A stretch of 64,000 nucleotides of DNA from Deltaproteobacteria bacterium (GCA_021817825.1 JAKAFS010000004.1:21427-85426); one strand, 5' to 3'. Positions 33,372-43,477 are shown, numbered from the stretch's first letter. Made by a program: numbers and translations. Notes: generated by a model not told the origin, from the letters alone.

Positions 33372-34370
33372 TCAGAGGTTCAGCGATTTGATGGTCTCAT
33401 AGACGCGCCTCTCCTGGTCGGCGCAGGCGCGCAACCGCGGGACGATCTCTCCCAGATCGGGAGCGGCTTCTTTGTTCTTACAGGCCCGGGCGCTGACCAG
33501 GGCGAACTGGCGCCAGAGGTTCCCGGCCTCGGTCATCATCTGCGATGCCTCCCCCAATGCGGCGCTGCCGAGCCGTTCCCCCGCCTCCTGGAGAAAGGCC
33601 GCATACATGAACCGAAAGCCGCCGCCGCCGGTGCCGATCTCTTCCTGCATCCGGACGATGTGGGCCAAAAGCAGGCGGGCGTACCGCAGGTCGCCGCGCG
33701 CCGGGAGCCCTTCGATTTTTCGGGCCATATAGTGGATGCCCTTGACGCCGATGAAGGGCATCGGGGCATAGAGCATCATGTGCACTGTCCGCTTGAGGGC
33801 CTTCTTGATCGCCTTTTCCAGATCGATGTTTGGATCGACCCGGACTGGGTAGTAGAGGAAGCCCTTCGGGGCAAGAGACCCTTTGGCGAAGCGGGCATTC
33901 TGGAGATCCTCGGCTTTGATCCGGACGGGGTGGTCGAAAACGGGGTCGCTGACGAGAAACTCGTCTTGCTCCCGGCCGTAGACGATCAGGTTGTGGGCGT
34001 TGAACTGGAAACGCATCTCCGGCGGGAAATAGGGGAGCCAGTAGACCGAGGTCTGTAGGCCGACCATCTCCCCGCTATCGACGAGGCGTTGGAGCTCGGC
34101 CAGGCCCTCTTCCCGGTTCCGGTATCTTTGCATCCGGAAACGGGTATCGAGGTGTTTGACCGCCCCCTTGATGATCGCTCCGGGGAACATGCGGTAGGAA
34201 ATGATGGGCATCCCGGTCATCTTGATGAAGGGCAGATAGGCAAAGGTGAGGCCGCCGGTGATGCCGAAGACCATGGGTTCCGAAAGGTCGAGACCCTGGC
34301 GCTTCAGAAGCGCGGTGACGACGCCGCTTTCGCAGTGGGCGTATTGTCTGTGTTCCGGCGGTTGCAGCAT
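33372..34370 (-). CDS. BtrH-type acyltransferase-like protein (BtrH N-terminal domain, DUF4872-like C-terminus)
   Basis: A 332-residue protein. The N-terminus resembles the BtrH domain, a papain-like fold that moves an acyl group from a carrier protein in butirosin synthesis: HCESGV carries the candidate Cys nucleophile (about residue 13) and FNAHNLIVYG a candidate His. The C-terminal half (220-332) is DUF4872-like, with GTGGGGFRFMYAAF. The ATG at 34370 overlaps the preceding stop by one base. Its neighbours are a KASIII gene and, across the island, an ACP; it may offload the acyl chain. A truncated copy lies at 30102. Confidence 0.8.
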   Translation of the reverse strand: MLQPPEHRQYAHCESGVVTALLKRQGLDLSEPMVFGITGGLTFAYLPFIKMTGMPIISYRMFPGAIIKGAVKHLDTRFRMQRYRNREEGLAELQRLVDSGEMVGLQTSVYWLPYFPPEMRFQFNAHNLIVYGREQDEFLVSDPVFDHPVRIKAEDLQNARFAKGSLAPKGFLYYPVRVDPNIDLEKAIKKALKRTVHMMLYAPMPFIGVKGIHYMARKIEGLPARGDLRYARLLLAHIVRMQEEIGTGGGGFRFMYAAFLQEAGERLGSAALGEASQMMTEAGNLWRQFALVSARACKNKEAAPDLGEIVPRLRACADQERRVYETIKSLNL

Positions 34371-34780
34371 CAACAATCGTCCTCACCTGGAAAATGGCGC
34401 AGCTCCTCAGCGGATATCCGGAAGATCCGGGCATACTCCCGGAGCGTTTCGTCCTTGAGTTTCCGAAAGACGGCGGGCTTAAAGTGCCTTTTCACCTGCC
34501 AGCGGTAAAATCCCATGGCCTGGGCCAGCGTCAGGGGGTCCATCCACCGTTTGAACATGAAATATTCGATCGGGGAAGTTTCCTGTTGCCGCACCCGAAG
34601 GGCGGCTGCCTTCGCCTTCTCTTCGAAGTCGTCGATCACCTCACGCAGGACGGTCTCTTCCGCATCCCAGCCCTGCGTCGTGGTCTGGACATAGTGGCCC
34701 TGGTCGTCGACGGCAAAGAGGGCCTTCTTTTCGCCATGAAAGGTCTGGATGTCGTCCTGGGGCACTTCGGAGAGCTTCAT
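34370..34780 (-). CDS. Small conserved-looking protein between KASIII and BtrH-type genes
   Basis: A 136-residue soluble protein that I do not recognise. The N-terminal part (about 10-55) is strand-rich with an acidic stretch; the C-terminal part (about 70-125) is helical and basic (KRWMDPLTLAQAMGFYRWQVKRHF) and could be an HTH-like or protein-protein module. It starts 9 bp after the KASIII gene and its stop overlaps the next start, so it is an integral member of the operon. Confidence 0.75.
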   Translation of the reverse strand: MKLSEVPQDDIQTFHGEKKALFAVDDQGHYVQTTTQGWDAEETVLREVIDDFEEKAKAAALRVRQQETSPIEYFMFKRWMDPLTLAQAMGFYRWQVKRHFKPAVFRKLKDETLREYARIFRISAEELRHFPGEDDC

Positions 34781-34789
34781 GAGGGCCTC

Positions 34790-35932
34790 CTACACCACGG
34801 TCAACAGCATATAGGCGATGGAGAAGCGGCCGCTTTCCGGGATGAAGCAGAGCAGCTTCTGCCCCTTTTGCAGCCGGTCGGAATGGAACAGCTCCTCCAG
34901 GATGACGAAGATGGAGGCGGAGCCGGTATTGCCCTTCCAGGGCAGGTTCGTGAACCACTTCTCGTAGGGAATCGTAAAATCGATCCCTTTCATGGCCTCA
35001 TAAATCTTGTCCCGGAAGAAATCCGAGGAGTAGTGGGGCAAAAACCAATCGATGTCCTCTGCCTTGAGTCCTCTTTTTTTGATCACCTCGGCGAGGGCCC
35101 AATCCACCGATACCTTGACGATCTCCTCGTTGAGCAGTCCCGCATCCTGCTTGAGGGCCATATAGTTCTTGTCCAGGGCCTCCTGGATGCTGTCCAGATG
35201 GCGCCAGGAAGAGATGGAGCCGTCTTCGTTTTTCAGCCCCCCGGCGTACATGCAGGTCTCCAGCCGGCCCGCGTAGGAGATGTGGTCGATCCAGTCCACC
35301 CGGAGCGCCTTTTTGCCCGGGTAGACTTGCGGGGACATGAACACCGCCCCTGCCGCGTCGGAAAGCATCCAGCGCAGGAAATCGGACTCGAAGCCGATAA
35401 TCGGCAGACGCGCCAGATCGGGATCGCCTTGGAGATGGTCGAAGAAATTGGAGCGGATCACGGCCGAGGCGAGCTCGGAGCCCGTGGCGACTGCATTTGC
35501 GGAAAATCCCAGGGCCACGTTCATGAAGGCGTATTTGAAGGAGGCGATCGCCGACAGGCAGATGCCGGCGTTGGAGGTGACTTCGCAGGGCGGCGTTCCC
35601 AGTTCCCCGTGCACCATGAGGCCGTGGCCCGGGGCCAGCAGATCCGCAATGGTGGTGCCGCAGCAGAGGCATTCGATCGCTTCGGGGGTGAATCCGGGGT
35701 AGGGGGCGAGCCCCCGGACCGCCTCTGCCGTCAGTTGCGCGTTGGTGTGGGTCAGCGCCCCGGTGGCCGGATCGATGGCATAGTAGCGCTGGGTGATCCC
35801 GTTGTTTTTGAGAATCCGATTCTTGATCCGGGAGGGGATGCCGTGGATGGCGCCGACCACGCTCTCGATGTGGTCGTTGTCGACCGGGGCGTTGGGCAAG
35901 AATGCCGCAACATCGTTGATGAATACTTCCAA
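34790..35932 (-). CDS. Beta-ketoacyl-ACP synthase III-like enzyme
   Basis: A 380-residue thiolase-fold enzyme with the KASIII triad C125 (SNAGICLSAI), H300 (FLPHYSSDFF) and N335 (WKGNTGSAS). It is longer than FabH and resembles pathway-specific KASIII enzymes such as those in dialkylresorcinol systems. Rather than starting primary fatty acid synthesis, it probably condenses or transfers an acyl unit for this gene set. A radical SAM gene lies 44 bp upstream in the same direction. Confidence 0.85.
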   Translation of the reverse strand: MEVFINDVAAFLPNAPVDNDHIESVVGAIHGIPSRIKNRILKNNGITQRYYAIDPATGALTHTNAQLTAEAVRGLAPYPGFTPEAIECLCCGTTIADLLAPGHGLMVHGELGTPPCEVTSNAGICLSAIASFKYAFMNVALGFSANAVATGSELASAVIRSNFFDHLQGDPDLARLPIIGFESDFLRWMLSDAAGAVFMSPQVYPGKKALRVDWIDHISYAGRLETCMYAGGLKNEDGSISSWRHLDSIQEALDKNYMALKQDAGLLNEEIVKVSVDWALAEVIKKRGLKAEDIDWFLPHYSSDFFRDKIYEAMKGIDFTIPYEKWFTNLPWKGNTGSASIFVILEELFHSDRLQKGQKLLCFIPESGRFSIAYMLLTVV

Positions 35933-35976
35933 GTGCCCTCCTTTTGGGGGTTGCCGGTAAATTTTCTACAGGTGCA

Positions 35977-37272
35977 TCATACCTTATCATGGAGCCGGCG
36001 GACAAGCTCGGAATAGGCGCTGTAAAAGACCTTTTCCGGCAGGGCCGTCGGGACCACGGCATTGGTAAAAGTATAGTAGTCCAGATCGGAAATGGTGATC
36101 TGCCCCTTTTGGGCTTCGTAGAGGGGCGTTCCCGGGATGGGGGTCAGGATCGAGAGCACCGGGACCTGGATGCGGTTCTCGACGATGAAGGCTTCGACGC
36201 TTCGGAAGTCCTCCTCTTTGTAGTCGGGGGCCACGATGAAGTCGCCGACGATCAGCAGCCCCAGCTCATGGAGCACGGCGATGGCCTGCCGGATGGCGTC
36301 CCCATCGTACTTCTTCTCGTAGGTCCTGAGGCGCTCGGGTTGCAGGTCCTCGAAGCCGACGACCACCGCATGGAGTCCCGCCTCTTTCCAACGCTTCAGA
36401 AGCCCCGGGTGGTTCACGATCGTATCGACCCGGACGTCGGCGAAAAAGCGCTTTTTGATGGACGAGGCGAGGATCGCCTCGCAGAGTTCCTCGGCAGCCC
36501 GGGGATTGCCGAAGGTGTTGGCGTCGAGCAGGCGGATGAAGGGGATGTCGCCGAGGGCCCGGATGTCCCGGAGGACCGTTTCCGCCTTATGGGTCAGGTA
36601 TTGGCCGCCCGTGGTTCCCGGAATGGCGCAGAAGGCGCAGCGATGGGTGCAGCCGTAGGCGGTCACGACGGAGCCCATGCGCAGCCCCAGGCTCTCGATG
36701 ACGTACTGATCCCGCCACTGCGCCACGAGGTCGTAGCGGGGAGCGTCGTCTTCCATGAGATCGTCATGGCTGTACCGGCGGGGCGTAAAGGCCAGGGGCC
36801 GGCCCGGCGAGGTCTTGGCCACGCCGGGAGGGATGGTCTCGCCGTTCCCGCCCCGGGAAAAACCCTCCAGAAGATCGGAAAAACTCTTCTTTCCCAGGCC
36901 GAGGACGATGTAATCGACCTCGCTGCGGTTGAAGAAGGCAGGATCGAGGGTGGCGTGAATCCCGCCGACCACGACCCGGGCATTCCCCCGTTTTTTCACG
37001 TCTCTGGCCAGGCGGAGGACCGTATTGGCTTCACAGGTCAAGGCCGTGAGTCCGACCACATCGGGGGCGAAACGGTCGAATTGGGCCCACAGCGTCGCTT
37101 CGTCTACGCACTTCAGGTCCACGATCAGGACGTCATGGGAATGGAGCGGCGCGGCAAGGACCTCGAGACTGAAGGGTTCGCCCCGAAAGATCTGCCGGAT
37201 AGAGGTGATGCCGTACTCCTCCTCGGGGATGCTGCGGCCGGCATTGGGAGGATTGACGAGCAAAATCTTCAT
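35977..37272 (-). CDS. Cobalamin-binding radical SAM enzyme
   Basis: A 431-residue class B-type radical SAM protein. Residues 1-140 form a B12-binding Rossmann fold (MKILLVNPPNAG, VVGLTALT, VVGGIHATL), and the cluster motif CTHRCAFC lies near residue 195, followed by the TIM barrel with FADVRVD. The ATG at 37272 is where the fold starts; the longer frame is ignored. As the first gene of the KASIII/BtrH-type operon it likely modifies the acyl product, for example by methylation or cyclisation, but the reaction is open. Confidence 0.85.
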   Translation of the reverse strand: MKILLVNPPNAGRSIPEEEYGITSIRQIFRGEPFSLEVLAAPLHSHDVLIVDLKCVDEATLWAQFDRFAPDVVGLTALTCEANTVLRLARDVKKRGNARVVVGGIHATLDPAFFNRSEVDYIVLGLGKKSFSDLLEGFSRGGNGETIPPGVAKTSPGRPLAFTPRRYSHDDLMEDDAPRYDLVAQWRDQYVIESLGLRMGSVVTAYGCTHRCAFCAIPGTTGGQYLTHKAETVLRDIRALGDIPFIRLLDANTFGNPRAAEELCEAILASSIKKRFFADVRVDTIVNHPGLLKRWKEAGLHAVVVGFEDLQPERLRTYEKKYDGDAIRQAIAVLHELGLLIVGDFIVAPDYKEEDFRSVEAFIVENRIQVPVLSILTPIPGTPLYEAQKGQITISDLDYYTFTNAVVPTALPEKVFYSAYSELVRRLHDKV

Positions 37273-37410
37273 GGTGTTGGCTCTCTGAGGCGTATTTTTG
37301 AAGGCGATCTGGCTTATGTCAAAAAAAATATCACCGAAACCCCTTCTTGCATGCTGGCTTATACTTGTTTTGCGCCCCCTTTTCAATGAAAACAATGCCT
37401 CTGCTTTACA

Positions 37411-37448
37411 AAGAAAAAAACGGCGCTGCCCTCAGGACAGCGCCGTTT
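37411..37448 (-). terminator. Intrinsic terminator of htpG
   Basis: Perfect 11-bp arms AAACGGCGCTG (37418-37428) and CAGCGCCGTTT (37438-37448). In the htpG direction they are followed by a T-run (the A-run at 37411-37420 on the plus strand). Confidence 0.85.
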
Positions 37449-37486
37449 CTCTTTGATTTTCCAGGAAGAGGGTGTCGCCGTAACTG

Positions 37487-39400
37487 TCAGCCCTCTAGGG
37501 CGCCGACCATCAGATCGCCCAGCAACTTGCTGAACCGGGCGGGGTTTTCCAGCTTTCCCCCCTCGGCGATGACGGCCATGTCGAAGAGCAGGTCCGTGTA
37601 GTCCGCAAGCGCGGCGGCCTCCTTGTCCTTTTCGTAGGCCGCCTTGATTTTGCCGAGGAGCGGGTGGTCCATGTTGAGTTCCAGGACCCGCTTGGTCTTG
37701 GGAACGTCCTGTCCGCTTGCTTTCAGGATCTTCTCCAGATAGGCGCTCATGTCGTGGTCTTCTCCGGAAAGGCAGGCCACCGAATCCTTCAGATGGGTAG
37801 AGGGCTTCACCTCCTTGATTTTATCTTCCAGCCGGGTCTTGATGAACGCGAAAAGGGCGGTGTATTCCTCTTTTTTCGCATCGTCCACCTGCGAAAGATC
37901 CAGATCGCCCTTCTCGGCGCTCCGGAAGGTCTTCTTCTCGAATTCGTGGAGGTCCCGGATCACCCATTCGTCGATGGGGTCGGTCATGAGGAGGACTTCC
38001 AGATCCTTTTCCTTCAGCCGCTCCAGGTGGGGGCTGTTCAGAAGGGCGGTCAGGTTGTCGCCGGTGATGTAGTAGATCTCCTTCTGGTCCGGCTTCATCC
38101 GGCCGACATAGTCCTTGAGCGACACGTACTTCCCGTCCGAATGGGTCGTCTTGTAGCGCAAAAGGGCGGCGATCTTGTCCTTGTTGTCGAAGTCCTCGGA
38201 AATCCCGGACTTGAAGATCGGGCCGAACTCTCCGTAGAAGCTCTCGTATTGGTCCTGCTCCATCTCCGCCAGGAGTTCCAGGACCTTCTTGACCAGGTTC
38301 TTCTTGATGTTCCGGACCAGGACGTCCTGCTGGAGGATCTCGCGGCTGACGTTCAGATTGAGGTCCGGGGCATCGACGACGCCCTTGACGAAGGACAGAT
38401 AACGGGGCATCAGCTCCTTGCAGTTTTCCATGATGAACACCCGCTTGGAATAAAGTTGAATCCCGTGCTTTTGCTCCTGGGTGAAGAGATCGAAGGGGGC
38501 CTTGCCGGGGATGTACAGGAGGGCGCTGTATTCCGTCGCCCCTTCCAGCTTCAGGTGGAGATGGGTCAGCGGGGGATTCCAGTCGTGGCTGATGTGGCTG
38601 TAGAATTCGTTATACTCTTCGTCGGTGACCTCGCTTTTGTTCTTGGCCCAGATCGCCTTCATGGAGTTGAGGGTCTCTTCGCGGATCACCTTTTCGGTTT
38701 TTCCCTCCTCCGGTTTGCCGTCCTTGTCGAGGACGGGCTCGCTCCGCTCGACGTCCATGACAATGGGATAGGCGACGAAATCGGAATGTTTCTTCACGAT
38801 GCCGCGGAGGGTCCACTCTTCGGTGAAGTCCTGCTCGTCCTTTTCCGTCTTTTTCAGTTTCAGGAGGATCGTCGTCCCCCGGGTCGGCTTGTCCGTCGCT
38901 TCGATGGTATAGGAGCCGTCCCCGGCGGATTCCCATTTCGTAGCGCTGTCGCTTCCGGCGGCCCGGGTGATCAGGGTCACCTTGTCGGCGACGATGAAGG
39001 CGCTGTAGAAGCCGACGCCGAACTGGCCGATCAACTCGGGCGTCACGACGCCCTCTTTGCTCGCCGCGCCCATGTTCGCCAGGAACCCTGCGGTCCCGCT
39101 CTTGGCGATGGTCCCGATGTTTTCCACCACCTCGTCGTAGGTCATGCCGACGCCGTTATCGCTGATTTCCAGGGTGCGCTTCTTTTTGTCCACTGTGATC
39201 TTGATTTTCAGCTCCGGATCGTCGCCCAGCAGTTCCGGTTCGGTCTGTGCCTTGAACCGGAGTTTGTCGATGGCGTCCGAGGCGTTGGAGATCAGTTCCC
39301 GCAGGAAAATTTCCCGGTGGGAATAGAGAGAGTGGATGATGATGTTCATGAGCTGCTGGACTTCGGTCTTGAATTGATGGGTTTCCTTCTTTGCTGCCAT
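37487..39400 (-). CDS. htpG: Hsp90-family chaperone HtpG
   Basis: A 637-residue chaperone. The GHKL ATPase domain (1-235) has [34 protein letters not shown] and GTTI; the middle domain carries [12 protein letters not shown] with the catalytic Arg, and the C-terminal dimerisation domain ends normally. The ATG at 39400 has GGGAGGAA upstream; the frame to 39499 is not part of the family. It is monocistronic with its own promoter and terminator. Confidence 0.98.
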   Translation of the reverse strand: MAAKKETHQFKTEVQQLMNIIIHSLYSHREIFLRELISNASDAIDKLRFKAQTEPELLGDDPELKIKITVDKKKRTLEISDNGVGMTYDEVVENIGTIAKSGTAGFLANMGAASKEGVVTPELIGQFGVGFYSAFIVADKVTLITRAAGSDSATKWESAGDGSYTIEATDKPTRGTTILLKLKKTEKDEQDFTEEWTLRGIVKKHSDFVAYPIVMDVERSEPVLDKDGKPEEGKTEKVIREETLNSMKAIWAKNKSEVTDEEYNEFYSHISHDWNPPLTHLHLKLEGATEYSALLYIPGKAPFDLFTQEQKHGIQLYSKRVFIMENCKELMPRYLSFVKGVVDAPDLNLNVSREILQQDVLVRNIKKNLVKKVLELLAEMEQDQYESFYGEFGPIFKSGISEDFDNKDKIAALLRYKTTHSDGKYVSLKDYVGRMKPDQKEIYYITGDNLTALLNSPHLERLKEKDLEVLLMTDPIDEWVIRDLHEFEKKTFRSAEKGDLDLSQVDDAKKEEYTALFAFIKTRLEDKIKEVKPSTHLKDSVACLSGEDHDMSAYLEKILKASGQDVPKTKRVLELNMDHPLLGKIKAAYEKDKEAAALADYTDLLFDMAVIAEGGKLENPARFSKLLGDLMVGALEG

Positions 39401-39478
39401 GGTTCCTCCCGATCTATTAAATTTGTTTGATTTTGTAAGATTGCACACAGCGGTTCGATCCTTGTGTATCGCGGCGCT

Positions 39479-39506
39479 ATAATTGTCATTATTTCCCAAT
39501 TGTCAA
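39479..39506 (-). promoter_or_regulatory. Candidate promoter for htpG
   Basis: On the minus strand TTGACA (39506-39501), 16-bp spacer, AATTAT (39484-39479). The leader would be about 70 nt. No CIRCE-type inverted repeat or sigma32 hexamers were seen. Confidence 0.5.
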
Positions 39507-39813
39507 GATGCCCTTTCCGGACGAGGCCAAATGGCGTGGATATGAAAGGCATTTTTCGCCATCGCGCTGTGCAGACAAAGAGGAGGGAAGAGCCGCCAGG
39601 AGCCCGGGACGGCGTCGGGGGAAGGGCCGGCAACCGCCAGGGGAGGGATTCCGAAAGCCGCAGGCGGCCATTTTTCGGGGATTCTGGGTTCCCGTCCCGC
39701 CGGGCAGGATGCCCATCCAGACCGCGGGCAGCGCCGCCGGCACCAGCAACAACAGCACCATGGTGAGACAGGCAAGGCCGGACCCGGGGGCGGCTCCGGC
39801 GGCCTGTTTTTCA
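39507..39813. other. Gene-free interval
   Basis: About 300 bp, GC-rich, between the divergent htpG and ABC transporter promoters. Minus-strand frames here are rich in Pro, Arg and Cys and lack a ribosome binding site. One frame encodes a single hydrophobic stretch but has no start codon in reach. I see no RNA gene or repeat. Confidence 0.5.
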
Positions 39814-39842
39814 TTGACACCCCCCGGCCGCTTCTCTATAGT
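39814..39842 (+). promoter_or_regulatory. Strong sigma70 promoter for the SBP-permease/ATPase operon
   Basis: TTGACA (39814-39819), 17 bp, TATAGT (39837-39842; 5 of 6). The predicted start near 39849 gives a leader of about 78 nt. Confidence 0.75.
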
Positions 39843-39926
39843 CCCTGCCCGGCAGGGTCGTTCCTTGTCGAGGCGCCGGCCGTCGAGGCACGGGGCGGGC
39901 GAAGAACCGAGGGGGGTGTCGGAAGC

Positions 39927-42191
39927 GTGGGAAATCGGCAGGCAAACAGGCATTGCGGCCCCGTGGCGTTGCTCGCCTTGTTTCTCTTGACCCTTTTGTC
40001 GGCCTGTTCTACCGAAAACGGCGGCGTCCCAGTTCTCACCGGCTCGGCTGAGTTGAACGCTTCCGGTCATACCATCGGCGTGCCCCAGGGGGCGGCTGCG
40101 ATGACCGCCGTGGAGCGGCAATTCCCCCAATCCCGCATCGAGTATTTCCAATCCCTCTCCGACGGCTACCTGTCGGTCAAACAGGGGAAGATCGACGCCT
40201 TTGCCTTCGACAGGCACTCCCTGCTCCATGTCGTCCGGCAAAATTCCGATCTGGCGATCATGGACGGGAAGATCGCCGACGAATACATCGGCGTCGGCTC
40301 CGCCCTGGGAAGGGAGGCGCTGATGAAAAAGGTCAACGCCTTCATCCGCCAATACCGGGCAGACGGGACCTATCGGGATATGTATGACCGGTGGATCCTG
40401 GGAAAGAATCCCCGCATGCCCGCCCTCGCGGAGCCGAAGCATCCGACGCTGACGCTGAGGATCGGGATCGACGGCCTGAACGAACCGATGAGCTTCTATA
40501 GCGATGGCCAGTTCACGGGATTCGACATCGAGTTCATAAGAAGGCTCGCCCTCTTCCTGAATGCGAAGATCATTCTCCAGCAGATGGAGTTCTCGGCGCT
40601 GATCATTGCCGCCGAGACGGGGAAGATCGACCTGCTCGTGGCGAGCCTGAACAAAACGGAGGAACGGCAGGAGAAAATGCGCTTCTCCGACCCCTACGTG
40701 GATTCGGAGATCTCCCTGCTGGTCCGGAAGGACCGGCTTCCCCCCAAGGCATCCGCTTTGGGGCCGGACGACGAGGGCTCCCGGTTTGACGGGAAAAAGG
40801 TCGGCATCCTCACCGGTTCCTCCTATGAAAGCGTTCTGAGAGAGCAGATGCCGGGGGCCGTCCCCGAGTATTTCAACAGCTTTTCCGATGAAACGGGGGC
40901 TCTCAAGGCCGGCAAGATCGAAGGCTTCCTTGTCGACGAGCCGATCGCCCGGGACATCGTGAACAGCAACCCCGGAGTGACCTATCTCAAGAAAATCCTG
41001 CGCTCCGACGGCTACGCCTTTGCCTTTCCCAAGGAGCAGGCGGCCCTCCGCGACGAGGTCAATGCCGCGCTTAAGGATCTGGAAGAAGGCGGCGAGATCG
41101 AGAAGATCGACGCCCGCTGGTTCGGCAGGGACGAGGCGGCCAAGGTCCTGCCCGACCTCAAGCGGGAAGGAAGCAATGGGGTGATCCGCCTGGCGACCAA
41201 CAGCAGCAGCCCCCCCTTCGTCTATCACCAGAACGGAAAACTGGTCGGATACGATATCGCGCTTGCGATGAAAATCGCCGAGAAACTGGGGCGCAGGCTC
41301 GAGGTTGCCGACATGGACTTCGGGGCGCTCATCCCGTCGCTGGTGAGCGGCAAGAGCGACATGGCCGCGTCGTGCATTACCGTCACCGAAGAGCGGGCCC
41401 GATCGATCCTCTTCAGCAAACCCTACTACAGGGGCGGCGTCGTGGTCCTCGTGGCCGAACGCGGCTCCCGGCAAGTCGGTAACTTCTGGCTGGGGCTCCG
41501 GGAGAGTTTCCGGCGGACCTTTCTGGTCGAAGACCGCTACCGGCTGGTCCTACAGGGGTTGTGGGTGACCCTCGTCATCACCCTCTTTTCGGCGCTCATC
41601 GGCACCGGGCTCGGCTTCGGCGTCTGCCTGATGCGCCGGGCGAAAACGCCCTGGGCGGTCATTCCGGCCCGGGTCTTCATCCGGGCGATCCAGGGAACGC
41701 CCATTGTCGTTTTTTTGATGATTCTTTACTACATCGTTTTCGGCCAGGTGGATATCGACGGGATCCTGGTGGCCATCGTCGGTTTTTCGATCAACTTTGC
41801 CGCCTATGTGTCGGAGATGATGCGGGCCGGCATCGAAGCGGTGGACAAGGGGCAGCACGAGGCCGCGGCGGCCCTCGGCTTCAACCGGCTCCAGACCTTC
41901 ACCCGGATCACCTTCCCCCAGGCGGCCCGCTATGTCCTGCCCGTTTTCAAGGGCGAATTCATCTCCATGCTCAAGATGACCTCCGTGGTCGGCTACATCG
42001 CCATCCAGGATCTGACCAAGATGAGCGACATCATCCGCAGCCGCACCTACGAAGCCTTCTTTCCGCTCATCGTTACGGCCCTGATCTACTTTGCCGTCGC
42101 CTATCTCCTGACCCACCTGCTGGCGTTGCTGGAGGCGAAAGTCGATCCCCAGCGGAGGAAAAGGATGGTGAAAGGGGTGGCGCAGCCATGA
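39927..42191 (+). CDS. Multi-SBP lipoprotein fused to an amino-acid ABC permease
   Basis: A 754-residue fusion with a lipoprotein signal (LLSAC, C27). Residues 46-160 resemble only the second lobe of an SBP_bac_3 domain; 173-395 form a full SBP ([13 protein letters not shown] to DARWFGRD); 417-520 resemble only a first lobe ([18 protein letters not shown] to FSKPYYRGG). A HisM/GlnP-type permease with the [14 protein letters not shown] coupling loop follows (about 541-745). GTG start with GGAAG upstream. The stop overlaps the ATPase gene. Substrate probably a polar amino acid or similar. Confidence 0.85.
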   Translation: MGNRQANRHCGPVALLALFLLTLLSACSTENGGVPVLTGSAELNASGHTIGVPQGAAAMTAVERQFPQSRIEYFQSLSDGYLSVKQGKIDAFAFDRHSLLHVVRQNSDLAIMDGKIADEYIGVGSALGREALMKKVNAFIRQYRADGTYRDMYDRWILGKNPRMPALAEPKHPTLTLRIGIDGLNEPMSFYSDGQFTGFDIEFIRRLALFLNAKIILQQMEFSALIIAAETGKIDLLVASLNKTEERQEKMRFSDPYVDSEISLLVRKDRLPPKASALGPDDEGSRFDGKKVGILTGSSYESVLREQMPGAVPEYFNSFSDETGALKAGKIEGFLVDEPIARDIVNSNPGVTYLKKILRSDGYAFAFPKEQAALRDEVNAALKDLEEGGEIEKIDARWFGRDEAAKVLPDLKREGSNGVIRLATNSSSPPFVYHQNGKLVGYDIALAMKIAEKLGRRLEVADMDFGALIPSLVSGKSDMAASCITVTEERARSILFSKPYYRGGVVVLVAERGSRQVGNFWLGLRESFRRTFLVEDRYRLVLQGLWVTLVITLFSALIGTGLGFGVCLMRRAKTPWAVIPARVFIRAIQGTPIVVFLMILYYIVFGQVDIDGILVAIVGFSINFAAYVSEMMRAGIEAVDKGQHEAAAALGFNRLQTFTRITFPQAARYVLPVFKGEFISMLKMTSVVGYIAIQDLTKMSDIIRSRTYEAFFPLIVTALIYFAVAYLLTHLLALLEAKVDPQRRKRMVKGVAQP

Positions 42192-43276
42192 TCAGTCTTC
42201 GACACCTGGCCAAAAGCTTCGGCCCCTTGGCGGTGCTCCGGGACGTGAATGCGGAGATCGAAAAGGGCGAAGTGATTTCGATCATCGGGCCCTCCGGCTG
42301 CGGCAAAAGCACGCTCCTGCGCTGCCTCAACCTGCTGGAAAAACCGACGGGCGGCGAGATCGTCGTCGACGGGATTCCTCTGCTCGACAGGAAGACCAAT
42401 GTCTTTCAACTTCGCCGGAAGATGGGCATGGTCTTCCAGTCCTTCAATCTCTTCTCCCATTTGATGGCGGTCGAAAACATCATGCTCGGGCCGGTCGATC
42501 TCCTGAAACTGAGCCGTCCGGCCGCCTTTGCAGAGGCCATGAAATGGCTGACCATGGTGGGGCTCGCGGAAAAGGCCTTCGCCTATCCCGACGAACTGTC
42601 GGGCGGGCAGAAGAAGCGGGTGGCCATCGCCCGGGCGCTGGCCATGAAGCCCGAGATCCTGCTCTTCGACGAACCGACCTCGGCGCTCGACCCGACGATG
42701 GTCAGCGAGGTGCTGGCCGTGGTCCGCAAGCTCGCTGCCGGCGGGATGACCATGCTGATCGTCACCCATGAGATGAAATTTGCCCGCGATGTCTCGACGC
42801 GCGTCTTTTACATGGACGAGGGGGTCATCTTTGAGGAAGGGACGCCGCAGCAGATCTTCGAACAGCCGGTCCGGGAAAAGACCCGCAATTTTATCCGCAA
42901 GATCAGGACCTTTACCTTTGAGATCCGATCCCGGGCCTTCGACCTCTATAGCCTCTTTGCCGGCGTCGAGTCCTTCGGACACCGGCAGTTTCTCGCCGAA
43001 AAACAGATCCACGATATTCAGCTGGCCCTCGAAGAACTGATCCTGAACAAACTGCTCGCGAAACTGGCCGATCCCGCAAGCCTCACCGTCACCGTCGGTT
43101 TTTCCGAAGTGAGCGGCGATCTGGAACTGACGCTCGCCTACCGGGGGGAAGCCTACAACCCCCTGGAGGATGACGCCGTCGATCTTCCCCTGACCCTGAT
43201 CCGGAGTCTGGTCAGGAGCGGCTCCTGTACGAGCGATGGGGAGGCAAATCAGTTGCGTCTGACCATGAGCTGCTGA
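42188..43276 (+). CDS. Amino-acid ABC ATPase with a C-terminal RsbW-like domain
   Basis: A 362-residue protein. Residues 1-240 are a GlnQ/HisP-type ATPase: Walker A GPSGCGKS (34-41), Q-loop MVFQSF, signature LSGGQ (137-141), Walker B LLFDEPTS (158-165), H-loop THEM. The extra 115 residues resemble an anti-sigma HATPase_c_2 domain: [14 protein letters not shown] keeps the Glu/Asn of the N box (E283, N287) and AYNPLEDD mirrors its FNPL segment, but the DxG aspartate is Tyr and no GxGL box is seen. The tail is probably a non-catalytic partner-binding module. Confidence 0.85.
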   Translation: MISLRHLAKSFGPLAVLRDVNAEIEKGEVISIIGPSGCGKSTLLRCLNLLEKPTGGEIVVDGIPLLDRKTNVFQLRRKMGMVFQSFNLFSHLMAVENIMLGPVDLLKLSRPAAFAEAMKWLTMVGLAEKAFAYPDELSGGQKKRVAIARALAMKPEILLFDEPTSALDPTMVSEVLAVVRKLAAGGMTMLIVTHEMKFARDVSTRVFYMDEGVIFEEGTPQQIFEQPVREKTRNFIRKIRTFTFEIRSRAFDLYSLFAGVESFGHRQFLAEKQIHDIQLALEELILNKLLAKLADPASLTVTVGFSEVSGDLELTLAYRGEAYNPLEDDAVDLPLTLIRSLVRSGSCTSDGEANQLRLTMSC

Positions 43277-43363
43277 GAACTGAGAACGTTGGCCGAAGCC
43301 CGTAACGCATCTGACCTGTAGAAGGAGGGGGCTTCCGGAACGGTCCGCCGGAAAGGCGGCAAG

Positions 43364-43406
43364 AAAAAGCCCACCAGACCTTCTTTTGGTCCGGTGGGCT
43401 TTTTTA
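43364..43406 (+). terminator. Intrinsic terminator of the ABC operon
   Basis: Arms 43364-43380 and 43387-43405 pair almost perfectly (AAAAAGCCCACC with GGTGGGCTTTTT plus GACC/GGTC, one bulged pair) with a short loop, then a T-run. Confidence 0.88.
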
Positions 43407-43477
43407 TTTGTGTCGCTCGCCGTCAGGGCGGGAGGGGACAGCAAAAAAAATGCACGAAGTGAGGCAACGCGCAGTGT

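Noticed and set aside
39503..39820. Possible small membrane protein in the htpG-ABC gap
   Set aside because: One frame has a hydrophobic stretch but no start codon in reach; the overlapping frame that has a start is Pro/Cys-rich and unlike a protein.
39489..41474. 661-residue minus-strand frame opposite the SBP-permease gene
   Set aside because: It is antisense to a gene with clear domains and has a composition typical of antisense GC-rich frames (His, Gly, Asp, Arg). No ribosome binding site.
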